Made by a program: the position numbers and the translations under genes. This document shows, one piece after another, positions 24,658-33,097 of a DNA stretch of 64,000 nucleotides (positions are counted from its first letter, which is position 1; each line of letters starts with the position of its first letter). This stretch comes from Microbacterium hydrocarbonoxydans. GTDB taxonomy: Bacteria; Actinomycetota; Actinomycetes; Actinomycetales; Microbacteriaceae. Location: assembly GCF_904831005.1 (NCBI RefSeq), contig NZ_LR882982.1, positions 124,001 through 188,000 on the forward strand, written 5' to 3'. The notes below the pieces were generated by a model. That model searched no databases. It was not told the origin of the DNA and saw only the letters and a program-made list of their open reading frames with translations.

Positions 24658-27600
24658 ATGGTGCATTTCGATCCCCGCCGCGTCCGTGATCGGCTCATCC
24701 GCTTCGTCGAGGAGAGCCTGCGCGACGCGATACACACCCGCACTGCGCCGCTCGAGATCTCGAGCTGGGAAGTGCCCGATGAACCGGTGCCCTTCGCCGA
24801 GGCTCAATGGCAGCAGTACGAGTCCTTCGCCGTCGGTACGCGATGGGGGAGGCCGTGGAGCACGCTGTGGCTGCACGTGCGTGGTGCGGTTCCCGACGAC
24901 TGGACCCTCGATGCGCGACACCGCGTCGAAGTGACGATCGACCTGGGCTTCGACGGCCTCGCTCCGGGTTTTCAGGCGGAGGCGCTCGCCTTCCGTCCAG
25001 ACGGAACCATCATCAAGGGGGTATCGCCACGGAACTCCCACCTTCCAGTCGAAGAGGGAGGGATGGTGGATGTCTTTCTCGAGCTCGCCGCGAACCCGGG
25101 CATCCCTCCGGAATCGCATTGGCGGACGAGCGTGCTCGGCGACAAGGCCACGGCGGGCGCGCGCGAGATGTACCGCCTCCGTCGGCTGGAGCTCGCGCTC
25201 GTCGATCGTGTGGCGTGGGATCTGCTGCAGGACATCGAGGTGGCCCGCGGCCTGGCGGAGCAGCTGCCCACCGACCACCCCCGCGTTGCGCAGCTCTGGG
25301 CTGCGCTGGATGGGATGCTCGACATCGTCGATCCGGACGCGATCGCGGCGACGGCTTCCGCGGCCCGCGAGGCTCTCTCCGAGGCGCTCGGTGCCCGCGC
25401 GGCGTCCAGTGCGCACACCGTGGTGGCGACGGGGCACGCGCACATCGACTCCGCGTGGCTGTGGCCCGTGCGCGAGACCGTGCGCAAGTGCGCACGCACG
25501 TTCTCCAACGCGGTCGCGCTGATGGACGAGCATCCGGAGTTCCGCTTCGCCTGCTCGTCGGCACAGCAGCTCGCGTGGGTGAAGGAGAGCTATCCCGATC
25601 TCTTCTCGCGGATCCGCGAGAAGGTTGCCGCCGGGCAGTTCGTGTTGGTCGGCGGACAGTGGGTCGAGCCCGACACGAACATGCCAGGTGCCGAGTCGAC
25701 GGCACGACAGCTGGTGCACGGCAAGCGGTTCTTCCTCGAGGAGTTCGGCGTCGAGACGACCGAGATGTGGTTGCCCGACACGTTCGGGTACACCGCATCG
25801 CTGCCCCAGATCATCCGGTTGTCGGGATCGGACTGGTTCATGACTCAGAAGATCTCGTGGAATCAGACCAATGCCATGCCGCACCACACTTTCTGGTGGG
25901 AGGGCATCGACGGCACACGCGTCTTCACACACTTCCCGCCGATCGAGACCTACAACGCGGAGCTGTCGCCGGCAGAGCTCGCCCACGCGCAGCGCACGTA
26001 CCGCGACCATGGGTCCGGCACGGTCTCGCTCGCCCCGTTCGGGTGGGGCGACGGCGGCGGCGGGCCCACACGCGAGATGCTGGCGGCAGCGCGCCGCCAG
26101 TCCGACCTCGACGGGTCTCCGCGCGTGCAGTTGGGAACCCCGCGAGAGTTCTTCGAACTGGCACGCGCCGAGAGAGACGAGCTCCCGGTCTGGTCGGGGG
26201 AGATGTACCTCGAACTGCACCGGGGGACGCTGACCAGCCAGTTGCGCACCAAGCAGGGCAACCGTCGAATCGAACGGCTTCTGCGCGAGGCGGAGCTATG
26301 GTCGACGACGGCCGCGATCGTGCTCGGCACCGGGTACCCGTACGACGCTCTGGAGCGTATCTGGCGGAGGACTCTGCTGCTGCAGTTCCACGACATCCTT
26401 CCCGGCAGTTCGATCGCGTGGGTCCACCGCGAGGCGGAGGCCGATCATCGGCGCCTGGCCGCTGAGCTCGAGGCGATCGTCGAAGACGCGATCCGGGCGC
26501 TCGTCGGTGTGGGCGACCGGCGTCTCCTCGCGAACTCGGCTCCGATCGCGCTGAGCGGACAGGCTGCGGGAACGATCGCAGCTTCGCTCGATCCGCCCGA
26601 CGCGGTGACCGTGATTCCTGGCGTCCTCGAGGACGGAACGCCCGACGGGTGGGTGCTCGACAACGGGCGGATACGCGTGGTGGTCGACTCCGCCGGGCTC
26701 GTGCAGTCCGTGTACGACGCGTCAGGTCGCGACGCCATCGCCCCCGGGGAGCGCGGGGCGCTCCTGCGGCTGCACCGCGACGTGCCGGGCAAATGGGATG
26801 CATGGGACATCGACCGGCATTACCGCGCGACCGCTATCGACCTCGACTCCGCCGATGAGATCTCGGCGTCCATTCGCGACGGTGTCGCCGTCGTCGAAGC
26901 CAGACGGCGGGTCGGTGCCTCGGTCATCGTGCAGACCATCGCGCTCGCACCGGGCCGGGATGCCGTCGACATCACGCTCGACGTCGACTGGCACGAACGC
27001 CACAAGCTTCTCAAGCTCGTCTTCCCCCTGGATGTGCACGCAGATCGCTCGACCTCGGAGATCCAGTTCGGCCACCTCGACCGCCCGACGCACGTGAACA
27101 CGTCGTGGGATGAGGCGCGATTCGAGTTCGTCGCCCATCGCTGGATACACGTAGCCGAGGAGGGGTACGGAGTGGCGATCGCCAACGACTCCACGTTCGG
27201 GCACTCCGTCACCCGCGACACCCGGCCCGACGGAGGAACCACGACATGGGTGGGGCTCTCGGTTCTGAGGGCTCCCACATTTCCCGATCCCGAGTCGGAT
27301 CAGGGACGACATGCGCTGCGGTTCGCGCTCCGACCCGGTGCGTCGATCGCCGACGCGGCGACAGAGGGGTACCTTCTCGATCGCTCCGTCCGCGAGGTCC
27401 ACGGGGATCACGAGGTCGCTCCGCTGGTGTGGTCCACTGATCCTTCCGTGCGGATCGAGGCCGTCAAGCTGGCTGAGGATCGGAGCGGAGACCTGATCGT
27501 GCGTCTGTACGAATCGAGTGGAGGCCGTCGCTCCACGGTGGTCGCGACCGATGCCGAGGTGGATGCCGTGCAGCTCGTCGATCTGCTCGAACGTCCTCTC

Positions 27601-27702
27601 CCCGACACCGAGCCGATCGCCGGAGATCCGCGTCGAGTGCCCCTCGAGACTCGTGCGTTCCAGATCATCACCCTGCGTTACCGGATGAGATCGACCGCAT
27701 GA
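24658..27702 (+). CDS. GH38 alpha-mannosidase
   Basis: 1014 residues with no signal peptide, beginning 10 bases after GH3. The N-terminal about 250 residues form the usual accessory domain. The zinc site is in GHAHIDSAWLW (H262 and D264), and WLPDTFGYTASLPQI holds the nucleophile/zinc ligand D374. A four-helix region and a large beta-sandwich C-terminal half (from about residue 640, DNGRIRVVVDSAGLVQSVYD) follow, as in microbial GH38 enzymes. It removes alpha-linked mannose; in xanthan fragments the inner mannose is alpha-1,3-linked to the glucan backbone, which fits the neighbouring enzymes. Confidence 0.93.
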   Translation: MVHFDPRRVRDRLIRFVEESLRDAIHTRTAPLEISSWEVPDEPVPFAEAQWQQYESFAVGTRWGRPWSTLWLHVRGAVPDDWTLDARHRVEVTIDLGFDGLAPGFQAEALAFRPDGTIIKGVSPRNSHLPVEEGGMVDVFLELAANPGIPPESHWRTSVLGDKATAGAREMYRLRRLELALVDRVAWDLLQDIEVARGLAEQLPTDHPRVAQLWAALDGMLDIVDPDAIAATASAAREALSEALGARAASSAHTVVATGHAHIDSAWLWPVRETVRKCARTFSNAVALMDEHPEFRFACSSAQQLAWVKESYPDLFSRIREKVAAGQFVLVGGQWVEPDTNMPGAESTARQLVHGKRFFLEEFGVETTEMWLPDTFGYTASLPQIIRLSGSDWFMTQKISWNQTNAMPHHTFWWEGIDGTRVFTHFPPIETYNAELSPAELAHAQRTYRDHGSGTVSLAPFGWGDGGGGPTREMLAAARRQSDLDGSPRVQLGTPREFFELARAERDELPVWSGEMYLELHRGTLTSQLRTKQGNRRIERLLREAELWSTTAAIVLGTGYPYDALERIWRRTLLLQFHDILPGSSIAWVHREAEADHRRLAAELEAIVEDAIRALVGVGDRRLLANSAPIALSGQAAGTIAASLDPPDAVTVIPGVLEDGTPDGWVLDNGRIRVVVDSAGLVQSVYDASGRDAIAPGERGALLRLHRDVPGKWDAWDIDRHYRATAIDLDSADEISASIRDGVAVVEARRRVGASVIVQTIALAPGRDAVDITLDVDWHERHKLLKLVFPLDVHADRSTSEIQFGHLDRPTHVNTSWDEARFEFVAHRWIHVAEEGYGVAIANDSTFGHSVTRDTRPDGGTTTWVGLSVLRAPTFPDPESDQGRHALRFALRPGASIADAATEGYLLDRSVREVHGDHEVAPLVWSTDPSVRIEAVKLAEDRSGDLIVRLYESSGGRRSTVVATDAEVDAVQLVDLLERPLPDTEPIAGDPRRVPLETRAFQIITLRYRMRSTA

Positions 27703-27747
27703 CGGGCAGCCGCTCGACACGCAAGCCACCACCCCGTGAGGACGACG

Positions 27748-30700
27748 ATGTTCATGATCTCGATGAAGAGTGCCACGAGGACGGCGGTCGCCTGGATGGT
27801 CTCGACCGCACTGCTGCTCGCTCCGCTGGACGCACGCGCTGACGTGAATCCGGAGTCGAACATCAGCGGGTTCTCGGCGGATGCCGCTGCGGCGGATGAG
27901 TTCGACGAGCTCAGACAGAAATACCGGACGATGCTCACCGGCGGGACGGAATACAGCCTGTCGGACCCCGACATCGCGGCGAGGGTCGCGCAGATCACCG
28001 ACACGGCGCAGGGACACTGGGACGCGATGCAGAAGGCACCTGATCGAGTGCGTCTGTGGAACGACGCACCCTTCGGCAACGACTCGGCGAGCATGACGAC
28101 GACTTATGGCCGCCTGAGAGACATGGCTCTCGCCTACGAGACCCACGGCTCCGTGCTTGAGGGTGACGTCGCGCTCAAGGCCGATCTGATCAGCGCGCTG
28201 GACTGGATGAACGCCCACAGGTTCTTCGACGGCGTCACCATGTATCAGAACTGGTGGCACTGGCAGATCGGAGCCCCGCTCGCTTTGAACGACATCGTCG
28301 CTTTGATCTACGACGAACTGACTCCGACTCAGATCTCCGAGTACATGGCCGCCGTCGCCTACGCTCAGCCGAGCGTGGCCATGAGCGGTGCCAACAGGCT
28401 GTGGGAGAGCCAGGTCATCGCTCTCTCGGGGATCAACGCCAAGGTCCCCACTCGAGTCGCCGCTGGGAGGGACGGAATGAGCGCACTTCTGCCCTACGTC
28501 ACGGCAGGGGACGGCTTCTCTACCGACGGCTCCTTCATCCAGCACAATTTCTACGCATACAACGGCGGCTACGGAGTCTCCCTGTTGGCCGGGATATCCG
28601 ACCTGCTGTACCTCCTGTACGGCTCGAACTGGCAGGTCGTCGACCCCAACATCGCCAACGTGTTCCAGTGGGTTCACGATTCCTACGAGCCGTTCGTGTA
28701 CAAGGGAAATCTGATGGACATGGTGCGGGGCAGAGAGATCTCGCGACACGGGGCTCAGGATCTCGATGTGGCCGTCGACGTCATGGAAGCCATCATCCGG
28801 CTGTCCGAGGTCGCTCCGTCGGCGGAGGCCGACGCCTTCGAGAGCATGGTCAAGTACTGGCTGCAGCTCGACACGGACAACACCTTTCTCGAGCAGGTCC
28901 CCGTCGATCTCGTCGTCGCTGCGAAAGAGATTCTGAGCGACCCTGCCATCGCCCCGCGGGGCGCACTCACGACGTACCGGCAGTTCTCGGCCATGGATCG
29001 GGCGGTTCAGCTGCGACCCGACTTCGGTTTCGGGATCAGCATGTCCTCCAGCCGCATCGGCAACTACGAGGCGATCAATGCGGAGAACAGCAAGGGCTGG
29101 CATACCGGCGACGGCATGACGTACCTGTACAACGATGATCTGAGCCAGTTCGGCGACGACTTCTGGCCGACTGTCGACAGCTTCCGGCTGCCGGGCACCA
29201 CGGTGCTGCAGAACACGACCCAGGCAGCCAACGCCCGAACAGATGCCGACTGGGTCGGAGGGTCGGGCCTTCGTGGTCGATACGGCGTCACCGGGATGGA
29301 TCTGCAACCGGTGGGACGCAGCTTGGAGGCCAAGAAGTCCTGGTTCATGTTCGATGACGAGATCGTCGCGCTCGGCGCAGGCATCAACAGCACAGACGGG
29401 ATCGCGACCGAGACGATCGTGGAGAATCGGAAGCTCAACGGGGCGGGCGACAATGCGCTCACCATCAACGGCGTCGCAGAGTCGACTGCGCTCGGGTGGT
29501 CGGAGACCGCGGTCGATGTCGACTACGCGCACCTCTCGGGGACCGTACCCGGATCGGACATCGGCTACTACTTCCCTGGCGGCGCGACGGTCGACGCGCT
29601 TCGCGAGAGCCGCACGGGTACGTGGAAACAGCTGAACTCGTCTGCCGCGTGGGGAGATTCGACGCCGCGCACACGCAACTACATGACTCTGACGGTCAGC
29701 CACGGTGTGAACCCGACCGACCAGTCGTACTCATACGTCATCCTCCCGAACAAGACGAGCGCACAGGTGAGCGACTACGCGGCCGCGCCCGACGTCACCA
29801 TCCTCGAGAACTCCGACTCCGTGCAGGCGGTCAGGGAGAACTCGTCGAATGTCACCGGCATCAACTTCTGGAAGGACGAGCCGACCACGGCGGGACTCGT
29901 CACATCCGACCGCAGAGCTTCGGTCATGATGGGCGCGACCGCTGACGAACTCGAGCTCTCGGTATCCGATCCGACGCAGACGAACGTAGGCATGACATAT
30001 CTGACGATCGATGCGAGCGCGACGGGCCTGATCTCGAAGGATCCCAGAGTCACCGTCATCCAATACCACCCCACGATCAAGATCAAGGTCGACGTCAACG
30101 GCGCCCGGGGGGCGACCATCGAGGCCAAGTTCTCCCTCAGCGGCGTACAGACGTCCAACCCCCCGGCGATCGCGATTCCGAACCCGTACGAGGCAGAGGC
30201 GCTGCCCGTGCACGACCGCACGGACTCGGTCACGGTCTACTCCGACGCGAACGCCAGCGGCGGAGGCAAGATCGGCGTCAACAACAACGCGGTCGGCGAC
30301 TACGTCGAGTTCAGCGTCGACGTGACCCAGCCCGGGACCTACGATGTGATCGCCCGGGTGCTGAAGGCGGGCAACAACGGCACCTATCAACTGGCGGTCG
30401 ACGGTGTGGTCGCAGGGGTCCCCCAGGATCTCTTCTGGAACACCTCCGAGGCTGCCAAGGACGTCGATCTCGGCGCGCACACCTTCGCGGCTCCAGGCAG
30501 TCACCTGTTCCGGCTGACCGTGACGGGCAAGAACGCGAGCTCGTCAGGCTACAAGCTGATGCTCGACTCGTTCAGCGTCATCCCGTCGGCCGGGGTCAGC
30601 AGGAGACTGGAGGCCGAGACTCAGGCGGCCAGCGCAGGAGTGATCAAGAGCAGTGCGGATGCCAGCGCGGGCCGGTATCGGATCTTCAATGCTTACGGTG

Positions 30701-30999
30701 CCACAGAGCACGTGGAGTACCCGGTCTCGGTGGATCGCTCCGGGCCCTACCGTCTCACTGTCGGCGTGATGAGATTCAGCGACAGCGGCACGTACCAGCT
30801 GCAGATCGACGGCGACGACGTCGGCGATCCGATCGACTTGTATCGGCCATCGGGCAAGGTCGTCGAAGTGGATCTGGGAACCGTGACGATGAGCGCGGGA
30901 GCCCACGACTTCACGTTCACGGCTGTGGGGAAGAATCCGAACTCCCTCGGTTACAAGCTTCCGCTGGACTACATACAGCTCGACAGTGCCGGCTCCTAG
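27748..30999 (+). CDS. Secreted PL8 polysaccharide lyase with two C-terminal binding modules, candidate xanthan lyase
   Basis: 1083 residues from ATG 27748 (GTGAGGACG upstream); GTG 27736 and ATG 27754 are alternatives. A signal peptide ends near LDARA. The alpha-helical domain carries the PL8 active site in its usual spacing: N216, H266 and Y275 (SFIQHNFYAYNGGYG), with R329/R333 in VRGREISR and the aromatic patch NWWHW. The beta-sandwich region includes AENSKGWHTGDGMTYLYN. Two similar modules of about 135 residues (810-945 and 948-1083, each with an EAE start and a GYKL end) look like carbohydrate-binding domains. PL8 covers xanthan, hyaluronan and chondroitin lyases; xanthan fits the locus. 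It starts 45 bases after GH38. Confidence 0.9.
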   Translation: MFMISMKSATRTAVAWMVSTALLLAPLDARADVNPESNISGFSADAAAADEFDELRQKYRTMLTGGTEYSLSDPDIAARVAQITDTAQGHWDAMQKAPDRVRLWNDAPFGNDSASMTTTYGRLRDMALAYETHGSVLEGDVALKADLISALDWMNAHRFFDGVTMYQNWWHWQIGAPLALNDIVALIYDELTPTQISEYMAAVAYAQPSVAMSGANRLWESQVIALSGINAKVPTRVAAGRDGMSALLPYVTAGDGFSTDGSFIQHNFYAYNGGYGVSLLAGISDLLYLLYGSNWQVVDPNIANVFQWVHDSYEPFVYKGNLMDMVRGREISRHGAQDLDVAVDVMEAIIRLSEVAPSAEADAFESMVKYWLQLDTDNTFLEQVPVDLVVAAKEILSDPAIAPRGALTTYRQFSAMDRAVQLRPDFGFGISMSSSRIGNYEAINAENSKGWHTGDGMTYLYNDDLSQFGDDFWPTVDSFRLPGTTVLQNTTQAANARTDADWVGGSGLRGRYGVTGMDLQPVGRSLEAKKSWFMFDDEIVALGAGINSTDGIATETIVENRKLNGAGDNALTINGVAESTALGWSETAVDVDYAHLSGTVPGSDIGYYFPGGATVDALRESRTGTWKQLNSSAAWGDSTPRTRNYMTLTVSHGVNPTDQSYSYVILPNKTSAQVSDYAAAPDVTILENSDSVQAVRENSSNVTGINFWKDEPTTAGLVTSDRRASVMMGATADELELSVSDPTQTNVGMTYLTIDASATGLISKDPRVTVIQYHPTIKIKVDVNGARGATIEAKFSLSGVQTSNPPAIAIPNPYEAEALPVHDRTDSVTVYSDANASGGGKIGVNNNAVGDYVEFSVDVTQPGTYDVIARVLKAGNNGTYQLAVDGVVAGVPQDLFWNTSEAAKDVDLGAHTFAAPGSHLFRLTVTGKNASSSGYKLMLDSFSVIPSAGVSRRLEAETQAASAGVIKSSADASAGRYRIFNAYGATEHVEYPVSVDRSGPYRLTVGVMRFSDSGTYQLQIDGDDVGDPIDLYRPSGKVVEVDLGTVTMSAGAHDFTFTAVGKNPNSLGYKLPLDYIQLDSAGS

Positions 31000-31005
31000 T
31001 TCCTC

Positions 31006-31049
31006 TTGACATCCGCCCCGCTCAGGCATAACGTACAACCAAATGGTTG
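31006..31049 (+). promoter_or_regulatory. Promoter and operator of the ArsR-AHSA1 operon
   Basis: TTGACA (31006-31011) and TAACGT (31029-31034) are spaced exactly 17 bases. CAACCA-AA-TGGTTG (31036-31049) is an inverted repeat that covers the ATG at 31043. Transcription would start close to the ATG, so the message is probably leaderless and autorepressed by the ArsR protein. Confidence 0.75.
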
Positions 31050-31462
31050 CACATAGAGAATTGAGCGAAGCGGAGGTCGACCGTGTGTTCCACGCATTGG
31101 CGACGTCGACCCGGCGCGACATCCTGCGCCGGACGATCGAGCGGGAGCAGTCCGTCTCGACCCTCGCCTCCGAATACGAGATGTCGTTCGCCGCGGTGCA
31201 GAAGCACGTCGCCGTGCTCGAAGCGGCTGATCTCATCGTCAAGCGCGCCGAGGGACGCGAGCGGCTCGTCCGCGCGAACCCCGAGATGATCGCCCGCGCC
31301 AGGGCGCTCCTCGCCCGGTACGAAGAGCTGTGGCGGTCGCGTATCGCCCGACTCGACGACCTGCTGGCCGGCCCCTCGACGAGCTCGGGGACCGGGGAGT
31401 CCAGCACCGACACCGCCAGCACCGACACCACACAAGATCCACGAAACGAAGAAGGAGTCTGA
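31043..31462 (+). CDS. ArsR-family transcriptional repressor
   Basis: 139 residues. The winged-helix core reads VFHALATSTRRDILRRTI, QSVSTLASEYEMSFAAVQKHVAVLEAADLIVK and GRERLVRANPEM. No metal-binding Cys motif is seen, in keeping with the non-metal ArsR subgroup that is paired with AHSA1/SRPBCC genes. The C-terminal 25 residues are Ser/Thr/Asp-rich and disordered. The palindrome covering its start codon is the likely autoregulatory site. The AHSA1 gene starts two bases after its stop. Confidence 0.92.
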   Translation: MVAHRELSEAEVDRVFHALATSTRRDILRRTIEREQSVSTLASEYEMSFAAVQKHVAVLEAADLIVKRAEGRERLVRANPEMIARARALLARYEELWRSRIARLDDLLAGPSTSSGTGESSTDTASTDTTQDPRNEEGV

Positions 31463-31464
31463 CA

Positions 31465-32442
31465 ATGCCTGTCACCGACGTCGTAACCGATGCCGAGAAC
31501 CTCACGATGACCGTCGTCGCCGACCTGGCGGCACCGATCGAGCGAGTGTGGGATGCGTACAGCGATCCGCGCCAGCTCGAGCGGTTCTGGGGTCCTCCCG
31601 GATGGCCGGCCACCTTCACCGCCTGGGACCACACAGTCGGCGGCAAGGCGAACTACACGATGCACGGCCCCCGCGGCGAGAAGGCATCGGGGACGTGGGA
31701 GTTCCTGCGCATCGACGCTCCGCACAGCTTCGAGGTGCTCGACGCCTTCGCCGACGAAGACGGCACGCCCGACGCCGACCTGCCCTCCATGCGAATGACC
31801 TTCACGTTCGAGTCCACCGCCGAGGGCACGCGCATGGTCAACACGAGCCACTTCACGAGCGCCGACGCGCTCGAGCAGGTCGTGGCGATGGGCGCGGTCG
31901 AGGGCACCACGCTCGCGATGAGCCAGCTCGACGCCGTGCTGCAGGACCTTCGCGACTACGCACAGGGCAAGGGAACTCGGGTCGAGCTGCTCGACGACGT
32001 GCACGTGCGCATCACCCGGCTGGTCGAAGGGCCGCGCGACCTGGTCTGGAAGGCTCACAACGACCCCGAGCTCATGAAGAAGTGGCTGCTCGGTCCCGAC
32101 GGGTGGGAGATGACCGAGTGCGTCGTCGCGACCGAGGTCGGCCAGACGTATCGCAACTCGTGGGCTCCGGTCGGCGACACCGAGGGGCAGCCCTTCGGAT
32201 TCGAGGGGGAGGCTCTGCTGATCGACGCACCTCGTCGGTCGGTGCAGACCGAGCGGATGATCGGCATGCCGGTCGAGACGCTGAACGACCTGAACCTCTA
32301 TGAGGAAGACGGCGCGACGCTCATCACGCTCTACATCGAGTACCCCGACAAGGAGACGCGAGACATGATCCTCGCCACCGGCATGGCCGACGGCATGGAG
32401 ACCTCGTACGAGCGCCTCGAGCGGGAGCTGCTCACGGTCTGA
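31465..32442 (+). CDS. Tandem SRPBCC/AHSA1-domain protein
   Basis: 325 residues from ATG 31465, with GAAGGAG upstream. Two AHSA1-type (Hsp90-ATPase-activator-like, START-superfamily) domains lie in a row. The first (about 1-160) has APIERVWDAYSDPRQLERFWGPPGW; the second (about 170-320) has GPRDLVWKAHNDPELMKKWLLGPDGW. Single-domain versions are usual, so this is a fused duplicate pair. Such proteins bind hydrophobic small molecules in a deep pocket, but ligands are mostly unknown. The ArsR partner probably controls it. Confidence 0.9.
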   Translation: MPVTDVVTDAENLTMTVVADLAAPIERVWDAYSDPRQLERFWGPPGWPATFTAWDHTVGGKANYTMHGPRGEKASGTWEFLRIDAPHSFEVLDAFADEDGTPDADLPSMRMTFTFESTAEGTRMVNTSHFTSADALEQVVAMGAVEGTTLAMSQLDAVLQDLRDYAQGKGTRVELLDDVHVRITRLVEGPRDLVWKAHNDPELMKKWLLGPDGWEMTECVVATEVGQTYRNSWAPVGDTEGQPFGFEGEALLIDAPRRSVQTERMIGMPVETLNDLNLYEEDGATLITLYIEYPDKETRDMILATGMADGMETSYERLERELLTV

Positions 32443-32469
32443 CGATCACGATCGAGCACCCGGAGCCGG

Positions 32470-32580
32470 GATGCGGGGCCAACAACGCATCCCGGCTCCG
32501 CTGCGGGGCCGATAGTGCACCGCGTACGCGGGTTTCCGGGTGCGAAAGTGACCCCGCACTGGCCGCACTGCCCGCACCGG
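32470..32580. repeat. Intergenic inverted repeat, family B copy 2, at a convergent junction
   Basis: Left arms TGCGGGGCCAACAACGCATCC (32472-32492, one base over the core unit) and TGCGGGGCCGATAGTGCACC (32502-32521) face the right arm GTGCGAAAGTGACCCCGCA (32540-32558). The right arm nearly equals that at 3311-3330. From about 32556 to 32625 follow nine-base CCGCACTGG/CCGCACCGG tandem units. Nothing else is recognised in this gap. Confidence 0.75.
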
Positions 32581-32638
32581 CCGCACCGGCCGCACTGGCC
32601 GCACTGGCCGCGCCGGCCGCTCGCTCAAGCGGGCGAAG

Positions 32639-33055
32639 TCAGAGCGCGGCCTTGCGATCGGCGCGGCGCGGGCTGCGTGTCGACCAGATCGCCAGCGCGA
32701 TGAGCACCGGCTGGAAGAACAGTCTCACGAAACGCTTCATGTCGGTGTCGAGGCCGAAGGCGTCGCGGTGCTCCATCCACTGAGCGAGGTTCCCTGGGAA
32801 GACCGCGACGAAGAACAGTGCCGTGAGCACGCCGACCAGGCCACGACGCTTGCGTGCGACGAGCAGGGCCGTGCCGAGGCCGACCTCGACGACACCCGAG
32901 GCGAGCACGGTGACGTCCGGATCCAGCGGCACCCAGTCCGGCACCTGCGCCCGGAACTCCTCGCGCGCGAACGTCAGGTGAGAGACGCCCGCGAAGACGA
33001 GGAAGGAGCCGAGGAAGACCCGACCGATGGTGCGCGCGACATTCTTCTTCGACAT
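32639..33055 (-). CDS. DoxX-like small membrane protein
   Basis: 138 residues from ATG 33055 (MSKKNVARTIGRV). Four hydrophobic segments are visible: GRVFLGSFLVFAGVSHLTF, DVTVLASGVVEVGLGTALLV, GLVGVLTALFFVAVFPGNLAQW and FVRLFFQPVLIALAIW. The first segment with GxSHL and the NLAQWMEHRDAFGLD stretch are typical of DoxX/DoxD-related proteins. The molecular role is unknown; relatives are linked to redox or quinone functions. Confidence 0.8.
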   Translation of the reverse strand: MSKKNVARTIGRVFLGSFLVFAGVSHLTFAREEFRAQVPDWVPLDPDVTVLASGVVEVGLGTALLVARKRRGLVGVLTALFFVAVFPGNLAQWMEHRDAFGLDTDMKRFVRLFFQPVLIALAIWSTRSPRRADRKAAL

Positions 33056-33097
33056 GGTGCGAGTGTACGCGGAGCCCATGTGGGCACGTGCCGCGTC

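Noticed and set aside
13434..30999. Hyaluronan or chondroitin utilisation instead of xanthan
   Set aside because: PL8 alone would allow it, but GH9 and GH38 have no role there and no hexosaminidase or GH88 is present. It remains the main alternative for the lyase.
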